The translations under genes and the position numbers were made by a program. Under the pieces are notes generated by a model. The model saw only the letters and a list, made by a program, of their open reading frames with translations. It ran no database searches and was not told where the DNA came from. From Thereva unica (Eukaryota > Arthropoda > Insecta > Diptera > Therevidae): a stretch of DNA of 64,000 bases. Positions 9,797-20,854 of the stretch are shown piece by piece. Every line of letters begins with the position of its first letter. Position 1 is the first letter of the stretch. The stretch spans positions 141,780,876 to 141,844,875 of the forward strand of contig OX465281.1 in assembly GCA_949987705.1 (NCBI GenBank), given 5' to 3'.

Positions 9797-10200
9797 ATGA
9801 TCAGGTTTAATCATCCGTTTACAATGATGGTTGCGGGGCCTTCGGGATGCGGGAAAACAACATTTATAAAAAATCTTCTTAATACTAATAAGGTATTTAT
9901 ATATCCACAAATTAGAAAAATTATATGGTGTAATGCAGAACACGGTGCACTGCCAACAGATATTAAACTACAAAATATTGAATATTTAAATGCTATACCG
10001 GAGGAGTTTGTAAATCACGTAAACGAACCAACGTTGATTGTTATAGATGACATGATGTTAAATGCATATAGTAAAGAAGTTTGTGAACTATTCACTAAGG
10101 GGTCTCATCATCGTAATTTCTCAGTAATTCTTGTGACACAAAACGTATTCCATCAAGGAAAATTCAGTCGTGATATATCGCTCAATTGTAAATATCTTGT
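9797..10200 (+). pseudogene. Polinton packaging ATPase, N-terminal part (interrupted)
   Basis: FtsK/HerA-type ATPase of the kind that moves DNA into virions. Walker A is GPSGCGKT (about residues 13-20 from the ATG at 9797) and Walker B is LIVIDDMM (about residues 86-93), followed by the LVTQN sensor-like motif. The frame stops at the BEL-1 insertion. The rest lies at 20277-20574. The two parts total 702 bases, exactly 234 codons with the stop, so the gene was open when BEL-1 landed. Confidence 0.9.
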
Positions 10201-10684
10201 TGTTTGAGATCATCAAAATTCTCCGTTTGCCGTTGGCATGTATGCAGTTATCAAAATTCTCAAATTTAATAAAAGGAGCACTGTGATAAACGTCCACCCC
10301 CACCATCACAAGATCATCGTGATAGCAGCGGATATTCCAGCTTCGAGAGGATAAATTTTTGACCAGATCGTAGTTGGATCCAAGAAGCGGCGGAGAACAC
10401 ACCCAATTCAACTTAATTGTATCATCTTAGTTTTTAAACATTACACATTAAAATTAACTATTAAATAGTATCAAATTGAAGTCTATCTACGTAAATAAAT
10501 TATACGAATAAAATCAAGAGAGAAGAAGCACTTTTTTTACAACCCATTGTGGCATCACAAGTTTAAAGGAAATATACCATTGTTGTACTCAGCAAACACC
10601 TGGCTCAACCACCTATTTGAAGGAAGATTGTAAGCAGTCAATCATCACACACCTGGCTCACCGATCTGTTGATCCCCCTAAACA
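10201..10684 (+). repeat. BEL-1 5' LTR (484 bp)
   Basis: Starts tgtttgagatc and ends ccctaaaca. It is nearly identical to 19788-20271: I see three substitutions (tgtatgcag/tgcatgcag, attctcaa/attgtcaa, atcttag/atattag). Confidence 0.95.
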
Positions 10685-10686
10685 TT

Positions 10687-10702
10687 TGGTCCTTCGAGCC
10701 GG
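10687..10702 (+). other. BEL-1 primer binding site, tRNA-Tyr type
   Basis: tggtccttcgagccgg follows the LTR after two bases. Its complement ends CCGGCTCGAAGGACCA, matching the 3' end of insect tRNA-Tyr as I know it from Drosophila. Confidence 0.75.
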
Positions 10703-12049
10703 GTCTCCGGCCTCCCCCGAGAACCCAGGTATGTGATTATTATGTAAAATTGCACCCATTTATAAAAAGAAAAAAAAAAATCTAAATCTTATTATTAAAT
10801 ATATAAAAAGGTTTGTGTTGACAAGGTGTTGTGTTGGAGTTAATTATAAAAAAAAAAAAAAATTACGTGCGTTTGGTAGTGGGACCCTGCAGTGTTCAAT
10901 AATTTTCCTACGACATACATATGTTCCTTGAAACAATACTCGTCAAAGCATTCATCCGAAAGTTATAACGGTCATACGCGGAAACCGAATTTAACAGTTT
11001 ATCGGTCTTACAATTAGTTAATTAATGCAGCAGTACCCCAGTACTGCACATTCTTGAAAGGTGTGTTCCGGTCATAATTTGACAGTAGTTTTCATTTCTA
11101 ATTATATAATTGAGATAAAATGATTTTGTGTGCTGAAAAACATATGCGCATTCATATTACATTATGTTATACCCGTAACAGTGACTGGTGAGTGTCGCGA
11201 CAGTTATTTATCAAGACAAAGGAATTGTCGAAAATATTTCTATCCCATTGTTGTTTATATTAACGGATATCCAGTATCCAGCGTTAGAAATTTTTACGGC
11301 TTTTATTATATGAAGAAAATAATGCTTTGAGTGATGATAATTTTGCCTAAATAATAAAGTTAGCGGACAATTTTGGTTTGAATATTAATGTGGAAATTTC
11401 TAAATAGTTTTTATATTAATTCTTAAAGTTATTATACGATGAAAATTTAGTGTTTTCAATTCACTCTGTTAGAATTTTGGGTTGAATATTAATGTGAAGG
11501 AATTCTAAATAGTTTTTCTGTTAATTCTTAGAGTTGTTATATGATGGCAATTTAGTGGTTTATTTTGGTTTCCCTCGCTAATATATGTGTAATTTAGTCG
11601 GGTTATGATAATGATTGAAGTTTTATGATGAATATCATACTTTAACTCAATTCACCCTGTTAGAATTTGTTTGTATTTACTATCTGAATAAAACTTTCTC
11701 TGTTATTCTGATGAAAGTAATTGAAGATTTATGTTGAATGTCACACGCGGAACCAATTAGTTGTGCAATTATCATCTGAAGAAATTTCTATTTCTTACTG
11801 TTTAGACTTTAAAGCAACATTTTAATGATATATAACTGTGTAGGGTTTAAAGAATATTAAAGATTATCCCCGTTCACTATTACTGTTGCGAGATTACAAA
11901 TTCTTAAGGAACTTACCGTATTCAAGGTACAGTACTAGACAATTGTCTGCCATCGCTAATTACCAAGCAATCTCTTTGGTAATCCTCATTCAAGGTGTTT
12001 GTTGTTCAATCTTCTTCCCCTCTATCTTGCTCTTCCGCGTGATTACCAA
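10703..12049 (+). other. BEL-1 untranslated leader
   Basis: About 1.35 kb between the PBS and the gag ATG. It is AT-rich, has no credible ORF, and shows a loose repeat (about 11385 and 11475: tttgaatattaatgtg ... taaatagttttt). A long leader is common in this type of element. Confidence 0.6.
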
Positions 12050-14872
12050 ATGGCACAAAGTGTAGTCGATCTAATAAAGGCCCAGAGGGGCGTAATTAAT
12101 CAGTTAAAGAAGGTGTGGTCTAATTATAAAAAGACCCCAAAGCAGCGATTAACCCATGGCTACATACAAGGGAAGGTCAATGAAATAGAGCGTTTATGGG
12201 GAGATTATACCTCCAATGATCAGCAAATTGAAATGTGTGTCACTGATGCGGAGAGAGAAACTTCGGACTATTTTATACAGGACGAGTACAGCGCCTCAGA
12301 AGAATTATATTCAGAATATCACAGCACTCTATTAGACCTTCTAAGCTCCATGTCTAGCCCCGATCCCTCCGTCGTCGCACCCATACCCTCAACTTCACAT
12401 AAACCCAAGGTAGTACCCAGGTCACAGAAGGATGCAAGTAACATCCAACCCAACCCGTTTCCAACTGCAAGTCTTCGATCCGATCACAATCTATCAGATA
12501 GTGATGAGGACGACCCGCCATTGTCCCATGATGGACCCCAGACACCATCATCAGGCCCAGTTAGTCGATATAACCCGATAAAGTTACCTCGGATAAGGTT
12601 ATCCACCTTTAGCGGGGATTATCGAGAATGGGTGTCTTTCCACGACCTCTTCTGCTCACTTGTGCATAATAACGAGACCATTCCCCCCGTTCAGAAGTTA
12701 CATTATTTAAAATCTTGTCTTAGTGGAGATGCATTGCACCTCATTCGACACTTAACGACAGTCAATGCCAATTACGATATAGCTTGGAATCTCATAAAGC
12801 AGAGGTATCAAAATGATCGAGCGTTGATCAATGCCGAGATTGGCACTCTTTTGTCGCAACCTGTCATACAGAGCGAAAATCCCCATCAAATCCGTAAAAT
12901 GCTGGATACCAGCAACGAGTGTCTAGCCTCACTACGAGGTTTACAAGTCGATGTGGATCATTGGGGCCCCATAATCGTTTATGTACTAACGAATAGATTG
13001 CCTCACGAAACCCGAACCCTATGGGAACAGTCATTAGGTCACTCAACCAGTTATCCAACAACAGAAAGATTATTCTCTTTTCTCGATAGTCGCTTTCGAG
13101 CCCTAGAAGCAGTTGCTTCGGGAAAACCTCTACGAACGTTTTCAAAACCCAAGGCGTTAAGCACCCAGACCGAAAGACAAACTCGAATGTTCCACATAAC
13201 CTCAACCCTGAAGTGCCCACAGTGCGGTGAGCCTCATGCCCTACGAAAGTGTCGCCGATTCAAGCAACTAACCCCCCAAGAAAGGGCGGACTCTGTCAGC
13301 AAAAAGCGACTATGCTACAATTGTCTGGCCACAAGTCACATGGTTAGCGCGTGCCCTAGTGCCCAATCTTGTTTTAAATGTCAGAAGAGACACAACACTC
13401 TCTTGCACGTCGAGCGAGAACCGAATCTTCACAGTGCCAACACATCTCGTGCTGCACCACCCCCTACTAGTGTCAGCTCACCTCGCGCTGCGCCACTAGA
13501 TCCCACAAGTTCTACGTCCGACGTACATTCATTTTTTTTGTTTAAACCTAAACAAACCCTTCTTGGCACGGCTATGATAAAAGTGCAATCCCAGGGTGGT
13601 GGCTGGGTAAGGCTAAGGGCCTTAGTAGATCCCGGGAGTCATTCTACATTCATCTCGAATGCAGCATTGCAACTCTTGAGGTTGAAACGAATTCCTATAG
13701 ACGTCACGATCTACTCCATACAAGAAATACCAGCGGGCAAGGTCACATCGGTCGTTAATCTAAAGATTTCCTCCACCACCGATCACACAAAAATTATTCA
13801 GACAGATGCCATGGTCGTACGCTCCGTGACAAAGCTTATGCCTACGGATCGAGTGAAATTTGATCATTGGCCCCATATCAAGAACCTGCATTTAGCAGAC
13901 CCCACATTCCACTACCCTGGACACATTGATGTCCTCCTCGGAGTCGATGTGTATGCGAAGGCCATCGAAGGCGAGGTAATAGAAGGGCCAGTGGGTACTC
14001 CAGTCGCGCAGAAAACATGTTTCGGTTATGTTATCTTCGGTGAGCTCGAACAACCCCGACCTAAGCTTCCAAGGCCTGAGGAGACTGTGATCAGTTTACA
14101 CGCGTGTTGTGCGGTTAATGATACATTAAAACAATTCTGGGAATTAGAGGAGGTACCAGAACAGAGAGAACTATCCGCTGACGAGCTGTTATGTGAAAAC
14201 ATCTTCGCCACCACCCATCAGCGTGACCCAGAGGGGCGTTACATTGTGCGCCTGCCGTTCCGGCCTCTGCCGCCTCGTGAACTCAGATTCGGCGCCTCAC
14301 GCCCGATGGCAATTAAGCGCCTCGAACAGTTGGAACATAGACTGTCCAGAAATCCCAAGCTGTACGAAGCATATTCCGCGTGTATGGAAGAGTACCTCTC
14401 TCTGGGACATATGCGAAGGCTTACTCCCGAAGAGCTCAATACTCCGTCAACTGACCACTGTTATTTACCTCATCACGGGGTCATCAAGGAAGAGAGTGTA
14501 ACGACGAAACTTCGCATTGTATTCGATGCATCGAGTCGCACCGCCAACGGTTTTTCGTTAAATGAGCGTCTGCTGACTGGTCCCACCTTGCAAGTCAATA
14601 TATTCTCCCTTCTGTTGGAGTGGCGTCATAAAAAATTTGTTTTTAACGGGGACATCGAGAAAATGTACCGACAGATCAAGGTATTCCCGGAAGATGCTAA
14701 TTACCAAAGGTTATTATGGCGTAAGAGTCCAGAGCTACCCGTCGAAGACTACTGCTTGTTGACTGTCACCTTTGGTACATCGAGTGCACCATTCACTGCC
14801 ATCCGCACGATTCATCAGTTAGCTCGCGATGAAAATCAGAATTATCCCAAGGCAGCAAAAGTTCTTTTAACA
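12050..14872 (+). pseudogene. gag-pol: BEL-1 gag-pol, first part (gag, protease, RT up to the LINE)
   Basis: I take the ATG at 12050 (MAQSVVDLIKAQRG), since the 17 codons before it lack family likeness. Gag has a DUF1759-type region (about residues 175-330: LSTFSGDYREW, KLHYLKSCLSGDA) and zinc knuckles (CPQCGEPHALRKC; CYNCLATSHMVSAC). The aspartic protease has LVDPGSHSTF. RT begins with the KLRIVFDASS and DIEKMYRQIK motifs, where the first catalytic aspartate lies. The frame is cut a few codons before YVDD by a LINE. No other stop is seen, so this part was open before the LINE. Confidence 0.9.
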
Positions 14873-16874
14873 GGAACTCCTGCAACTCCATCATCAGGAA
14901 GGTCAAAGCGTCATTCGATGACAAGTTGAGAAACAAGATCCTCAACACACGCGTAGGCAGCAAAAACTTCTGGTCCTTGGTAACTTCCATCAAGAAGAAT
15001 TTTACGTCTTCCACAACCCCTCCATTTATTTATGGAGGAAAGGTGACAGCAGAAAGCAAATCCAAGGCCGACTTATTGGCATCTCTGTTCGCCTCTAATT
15101 CTTCCTTACCTGAAACTGATACGCTTCCCCCGGTTCTCGAACGCAACGCCCATTCAATGGACGGAATTTTCTTCAGGACTCGCGAGGTGTACAAGTGTCT
15201 CAAAGTGCTCGACGTCAATAAATCCACTGGCCCCGACAATATCCCCCCTATGGTACTCAATAAATGTGCCTCACCCCTGGCTAAACCTCTGCGCAAACTT
15301 TTCGCCCTGTCCTACTTCTCCGGAGTTTATCCAAACTCTTGGAAACTAGCTCATGTTCAGCCCATTCCCAAAAAAGGTGAAGCCAGCGACCCTTTAAACT
15401 ACCGCCCAATAGCAATTACTCCTATTCTCTCCAAAATCATGGAGACAATAATCAACAAAAGGCTGATGAAATATCTGGAATCCAACCAAATTCTACACGA
15501 CAGGCAGTACGGCTTTAGACCGAAAAGATCTACTGGCGACCTTCTTGTGTGTCTGACTGAGGCCCTCAACCAAAACATCCATCGCTTCGGTGAGTCTGGT
15601 CTTGTTGCTCTAGATATTTCCAAGGCTTTCGACAGAGTATGGCATCTCGCTCTGTTGTCTAAACTCCAAGCTATTGGTATCGACTCAGTTCTAAAGAACT
15701 GGATTGAGAGCTTTCTTTCTGGCCGTTCAATCAAGGTAGTATTGGATGGCGTCGAATCCAAACCTCATTCCATCTCGGCCGGCGTCCCCCAAGGCTCTAT
15801 TCTCTCACCCACCCTCTTTCTCATATTTATTAATGATCTGCTCTCAATCCCCTCCAACCCACTTCACAGTTTCGCCGATGACGGTACTCTGCGTTACTCC
15901 CACACCTTTGATAATACAAGACAAGCGCGTGCCAGACCTTGTCCCGTCGACCGTGAACTCATGTCCAATTCTATTAACGAGGACATTGAACTCATTCTTG
16001 CTTGGGGCCGCAAGAATCGTGTCGAATTCAACGCATCCAAAACAAAGTACTGTCTTATCTCTACAAAAACCTGCACCACCCGTCCCTCTATCTCAGTGGA
16101 CAAAAAGAATGTAATGGCTGACCCATCTCTTAACATCCTAGGCGTAACCTTATCATCAGATCTGCGATGGAACAATCACATATTCCAAATCGCCAAACAA
16201 GCTTTCCAATGCCTGGGATTCCTCAAGAGATGCAAGTTCCTCCTCCAGTCATCTGCTCTGGCTACAATTTACAAGTCCTACATTCGGCCCCGCCTTGAAT
16301 ACAACTCGTATATTTGGGCGGGAGCCCCAAAAACCACCTTGGCTTGGCTCGACAAGGTGCAAAATCGCGCCATCAAACTCATTGGCGATAGTACCCTTTG
16401 CTCCTCCATCGACTCTTTAAGCCACCGTAGGAATGTTGCAGCACTTAGCAAATTTTACCGCTATTACCATAGTGAGTGTTCCACCGAAATTAGAAACCTC
16501 CTGCCTACACGGCAATTTTTTTCCCGCAACACAAGACTAGCCAACTCGGCTCACCCCTTCACCCTCCAGCCCTCCCCTTCGCGCACATTACATTTTAGTA
16601 GTTCGTTTATAAATAGAACAACTCGGTTGTGGAATTCTCTTCCGCAGTCGGTGTTTCCGAGCTCATATAACATCTCAGAGTTCAAACGCAAGGTTCATAG
16701 ACATCTACTCACGCACCCTCCAGACCCCTAACCTATCCCTTCTCCTCTATCCTTCAAAGCAAGCTTACTACTGGAGACTGGCCATGACTCGAACGACATG
16801 ACAAACTAGTAGTACAAAGGGTAATTCCTAAGCTTGACTTTATCACATAAAAAAAAAAAAAAAAAAAAAAAAAA
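14873..16874 (+). mobile_element. 5'-truncated LINE inserted in BEL-1 RT
   Basis: Same orientation as BEL-1. It begins inside the linker before RT, lacks the endonuclease, and ends in an A tract of about 26 bases (16849-16874). BEL-1 coding sequence resumes directly at tatgtggatgat. I see no clear target duplication, so a few target bases were probably deleted. The exact left edge is uncertain by a few bases. Confidence 0.85.
14926..16731 (+). CDS. LINE reverse transcriptase fragment
   Basis: About 600 codons, open although the element lacks its 5' half. RT motifs in order: STGPDNIPP, VQPIPKKGE, NYRPIAITP, QYGFRPKRSTGD, LVALDISKAFDRVW (first catalytic D), AGVPQGSILSPTLFLIFINDL and HSFADDGTL (catalytic DD). 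Next come the thumb with LGVTLSSDLRW and a C-terminal region with LWNSLP. This pattern fits the jockey/CR1-like broad group of non-LTR elements; the clade is not assigned. The listed ATG is only the first in an already truncated frame. Confidence 0.85.
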   Translation: MRNKILNTRVGSKNFWSLVTSIKKNFTSSTTPPFIYGGKVTAESKSKADLLASLFASNSSLPETDTLPPVLERNAHSMDGIFFRTREVYKCLKVLDVNKSTGPDNIPPMVLNKCASPLAKPLRKLFALSYFSGVYPNSWKLAHVQPIPKKGEASDPLNYRPIAITPILSKIMETIINKRLMKYLESNQILHDRQYGFRPKRSTGDLLVCLTEALNQNIHRFGESGLVALDISKAFDRVWHLALLSKLQAIGIDSVLKNWIESFLSGRSIKVVLDGVESKPHSISAGVPQGSILSPTLFLIFINDLLSIPSNPLHSFADDGTLRYSHTFDNTRQARARPCPVDRELMSNSINEDIELILAWGRKNRVEFNASKTKYCLISTKTCTTRPSISVDKKNVMADPSLNILGVTLSSDLRWNNHIFQIAKQAFQCLGFLKRCKFLLQSSALATIYKSYIRPRLEYNSYIWAGAPKTTLAWLDKVQNRAIKLIGDSTLCSSIDSLSHRRNVAALSKFYRYYHSECSTEIRNLLPTRQFFSRNTRLANSAHPFTLQPSPSRTLHFSSSFINRTTRLWNSLPQSVFPSSYNISEFKRKVHRHLLTHPPDP

Positions 16875-19484
16875 TATGTGGATGATGTATATTCAGGGGC
16901 AGACGACCTTGTGGAAGCCATTCAGCTACAGGAAGAGCTAATTAATATCTTGCGAAAGGGTAAATTCGAGTTGCGAAAGTGGACGGCGAATGACCCGAAA
17001 TTGCTGCACCATATTCCTGAGCAGTGTAGATTACTAGACCCCTCCCTTGTTTCCGTACCGAACCCGTTCATGGTCAAGGCCTTAGGTATATATTGGAACC
17101 CAAGCTCAGATTCGTACCAGTTTCGTATTAAATACGAACCCACATTACCACCATATACCAAAAGGAAGATCCTATCAGCGATCGCCAAACTTTACGATCC
17201 TTTGGGATGGCTCGCTCCATTAGTCATTACCGCTAAAATTTTGTTGCAAAGGCTATGGCAATCTAGCGTATCCTGGGACGAGCCCATACCTCAGGAGCTG
17301 AGCTCTGTCTGGCATAATTATTCAGAAACGCTTCCTTTGATTGAGAACCTTTCCATACCACGTTGGTTGCAAATGTCCCCAACTTCTGCCATACAACTTC
17401 ACGGATTTTGCGACGCTTCCGAGCGTGCAATTGCAGCAGTCGTTTACGCCAGAGTTGCCAATTGTGGAATGGTCCACACCTTTCTTCTTTGTGCAAAGAC
17501 AAAGGTAGCCCCTTTGAAACCAGTAACATTACCTCGATTAGAGTTATGTGGAGCAGTGTTGCTCTCCAAATTACTTCGTACTGTCAAACGCAGCTTCCCT
17601 AATCTAGTGGAGACGACTGTAGCGTGGAGCGATTCAACCATCGTGCTAGCTTGGATAAAAAAGCCCCCAATAATGTTTAAGACCTTTGTACGCAATCGTG
17701 TAGCCGAAATCCTACGAAATACGGACGCAATTCCATGGCGCTACGTCCCGACCGAAACGAACCCAGCAGACCAAGCTAGCCGAGGAACCTCCGCCCACAA
17801 ATTCATATCCGACACGCTATGGTTCCAAGGACCCTCCTGGCTCCGAGAGGACCCTTTAACCTGGCCTGTGCACAAGTTATCTGAGGTACCCCAACACAAA
17901 GATCCCGAATTGCGGGAGGTCCGATGTGAAATCTATCACCTGAAGGTGGATACCGATTTCGCATCCTTGATGCTTAGCTTCTCTTCGCTAACTCGTTTGA
18001 TAAGAGTCACCGCTTATGTTTTCCGCTTTATTGCCAAATGTAGGCGTCAGCCAAACCCTTCCAACTTCCTCACTCCAGACGAACTCTCTACAAGTAACCA
18101 GTTCTGGATAAATTTGGTGCAACGAACCCATTTCCCCATGGAGAGCGACATGTTACTCCATTGCAAGCCCGTTGCCTCAAATAGTATTATCTTCTCCTTG
18201 CAACCATTTCTGGACTCCGACGGCATTCTTAGAGTCGGGGGTAGACTCACAAGATCCACCTTACCTTATAACCAGCGTTATCCGATTATCCTCCCTTCTG
18301 CCAATCATTTTGTAGAGTTACTCATCAAACACACACACATTATCACTCTACATGGCGGTCCTTCCCTCATGCTCGCAACCTTACGACAACAATATTGGGT
18401 AATAAGAGCACGACACCTGATTAAACGATGTGTACACCAATGTGTACAATGTTTTCGACAGGCCGGTCGCACACAGAAACAACTAATGGCCAGTCTCCCA
18501 TCTGAACGGGTTACCATCAGCAAACCATTCACCTATGTTGGTGTTGATTACACGGGCCACATGAGTATTCGTACGTGGAAAGGGCGCAATGCACGCACCT
18601 ACAAGGGATACATATGTGTCTTCGTGTGTTTCTGTGTCAAGGCCATACATTTAGAGGTAGTAAGTGACTGTACCACAGCCGCCTTTTTAGCAGCGTTCCG
18701 GCGATTTGTTGCCCGGCGAGGATTACCCCGAAGAGTCTTTTCTGATTGTGGGACCAATTTTGTGGGAGCCAAAAGGGAATTAGACCAAGATCTAAGAGTC
18801 GCTTCACTCACCGCTTGTCGAGCCACAGCGGAAATCTACAGTAATCAAGGTGTTGAATGGAAATTCATACCTCCTGCATCACCCCATTTCGGGGGGCTCT
18901 GGGAAGCCGGCGTAAAGTCGCTAAAATATCACGTAAAGCGAATACTGGGGAACGTGGTGTTAACTTATGAAGAACTATCAACGGTCATCACCCAGATCGA
19001 AGCCTGCCTCAATTCGCGACCTCTGTGCCCGATACTAGATTCCGCGGATGACTTATCTTGTTTAACCCCGGCCCATTTCTTAATTGGTAGATCGCTCCTA
19101 CTTCCTCCAGAAAAAGATTATTCCAACACCCGTATGAATGCATTACAACGGTGGAAATTACTTCAGAAACTTCATCAGGATTTTTGGCAAAAGTGGAGTT
19201 CAGAATATTTGTCGAGACTCCAGCAAAGACCAAAATGGAACACACCTTCTAAGAACATCGAAATCGGTGATATAGTACTCATTAAAGATGAGAGATTACC
19301 ACCTCTCAGATGGATGCTTGGGCGAGTGACACGAACCCATCCTGGTAAGGACGGGTTAGTACGGGTTGTAACACTGCGCACGCAGACAGGAGAACTGCAG
19401 CGTCCTATAACCAAACTATGCATCTTACCATGCTTAGAGCCGACGAAGGAGCTCCCAGCTCCCCCGACGCACACTTTGAATTGA
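16875..19484 (+). pseudogene. pol: BEL-1 pol, second part (YVDD to integrase)
   Basis: Continues RT from YVDDVYSGADD directly after the LINE poly-A. Then come the FDPLGW-like linker (YDPLGWLAPLVIT), RNase H-type WSDSTIVLAW, the integrase zinc head (HQCVQC), core D (VDYTGHMSI), D (FSDCGTNFVGAK) and E (GGLWEAGVKS), and the IKDERLPP tail. It ends at 19484 with no internal stop. With the part before the LINE it would form one gag-pol frame, so the LINE is the only visible lesion in BEL-1. Confidence 0.9.
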
Positions 19485-19787
19485 ACAGATCCCAACACAC
19501 AATATGAATTAAATAGATCTCGTGTGTTCGCGGAATGTGAAACTATGAATTAATGTTATTGTTTTTCTTATTTTGTTATTTTGAATGTGGGTGTAACTTT
19601 ACATAATTATTAATCACATCCCTCCTCCACTTTAGTCCTGTCAATCATGTCCCTGCAGCAAGGCTGCATCCTTCCAGCCATTCGCAAGAAAGCAACGAAG
19701 AGAATGATGACGACAAGCGCACTACATAAGCAAGGTGGAGTTGTAAGAAATGGTTGAAATCAAGGGATTTCAAGGCGGCCCAGGAAA
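19485..19787 (+). other. BEL-1 3' untranslated region and polypurine tract
   Basis: Non-coding, with no env. It ends in a purine-rich stretch (caagggatttcaaggcggcccaggaaa) directly before the 3' LTR, the expected plus-strand primer site. Confidence 0.7.
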
Positions 19788-20271
19788 TGTTTGAGATCAT
19801 CAAAATTCTCCGTTTGCCGTTGGCATGCATGCAGTTATCAAAATTGTCAAATTTAATAAAAGGAGCACTGTGATAAACGTCCACCCCCACCATCACAAGA
19901 TCATCGTGATAGCAGCGGATATTCCAGCTTCGAGAGGATAAATTTTTGACCAGATCGTAGTTGGATCCAAGAAGCGGCGGAGAACACACCCAATTCAACT
20001 TAATTGTATCATATTAGTTTTTAAACATTACACATTAAAATTAACTATTAAATAGTATCAAATTGAAGTCTATCTACGTAAATAAATTATACGAATAAAA
20101 TCAAGAGAGAAGAAGCACTTTTTTTACAACCCATTGTGGCATCACAAGTTTAAAGGAAATATACCATTGTTGTACTCAGCAAACACCTGGCTCAACCACC
20201 TATTTGAAGGAAGATTGTAAGCAGTCAATCATCACACACCTGGCTCACCGATCTGTTGATCCCCCTAAACA
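19788..20271 (+). repeat. BEL-1 3' LTR (484 bp)
   Basis: Starts tgtttgagatc and ends ccctaaaca, the same length as the 5' LTR with three differences. It is followed by the target duplication cttgt (20272-20276). Confidence 0.95.
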
Positions 20272-20276
20272 CTTGT

Positions 20277-20574
20277 TGTATTTAAAAACCCCCGGGATAA
20301 AAGTCAATTTACACCTCTGGCCCGACAAATTTACCCAGAAAATAGTTTAGAACTTGTGAGAATATATAAAGAGATAACTCAAATGCCTTACGGGTATTTG
20401 CTAATTGATTTAACTCAGGACATTAACGACGTCTTAAGATTTCGTACTGATATATTTAATAAACACTTTGTAACCTGTTTTTGCCCGCAAAACTCTTTAA
20501 ATGGTAAGAATGGCGTCACGAATGAAACGATTAAGGGAGAACAAGCATATGCTATATGTGCTTCAAAAGGCTAA
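20277..20574 (+). pseudogene. Polinton packaging ATPase, C-terminal part
   Basis: Resumes the ATPase frame directly after the duplicated target. FKNPRDKSQF and LARQIYP are the conserved segment that follows the sensor in Polinton ATPases. It ends at TAA 20572-20574. There is no lesion other than the retrotransposon. Confidence 0.85.
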
Positions 20575-20854
20575 ACCAAATCTGAGAAAGTTCATCATAC
20601 AAAATGCTGACCCTGAGGTTATAAAAACTCTTTGTGAAACTACACTCAACACTTTAAAAGGTAACCACATGCCCCATGGAAATATCTACAACTCACTGTG
20701 TAGGTATAAAAAGGACATGCGTAAATTGATTTGCGCAAAGAGATCTGTTGCTAAACAGCGTAAAATACTAGTGCAACGAGGAGGTTTTTTACCAGTTTTA
20801 TTAGGAAGTGTACTATCAGGAGTTATCGGCTCATTAATTGAAAAATATGCATAG
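20510..20854 (+). CDS. Small Polinton virion-type protein with hydrophobic C-terminus, 115 aa
   Basis: I take the ATG at 20510 (MASRMKRLREN); ATGs at 20501 and 20522 are also possible. The N-terminal two thirds are basic and helical-looking (AKPNLRKFIIQNADPEVIK). It ends in a glycine-rich hydrophobic stretch (QRGGFLPVLLGSVLSGVIGS) that could bind or pierce membranes. Proteins of this shape lie between ATPase and penton genes in insect Polintons; the role is not known to me. It overlaps the ATPase end and, by ATGcaTAG, the start of the next gene. Confidence 0.65.
   Translation: MASRMKRLRENKHMLYVLQKAKPNLRKFIIQNADPEVIKTLCETTLNTLKGNHMPHGNIYNSLCRYKKDMRKLICAKRSVAKQRKILVQRGGFLPVLLGSVLSGVIGSLIEKYA

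Larger units (their letters stand above)
10201..20271 (+). mobile_element. BEL-1: BEL/Pao LTR retrotransposon inserted in the Polinton ATPase gene
   Basis: Two 484-bp LTRs enclose a PBS, gag-pol and a polypurine tract. The flanking 5 bases are cttgt on both sides (10196-10200 and 20272-20276), a target duplication typical of BEL/Pao. The LTRs differ at three positions by eye, so insertion is recent. There is no env. A LINE sits inside its RT. Confidence 0.95.

Noticed and set aside
10121..10411. ORF of 96 codons at the ATPase/BEL-1 junction, repeated at 19645-19998
   Set aside because: It lies antisense in the LTRs, appears twice only because the LTR is duplicated, and shows no domain.
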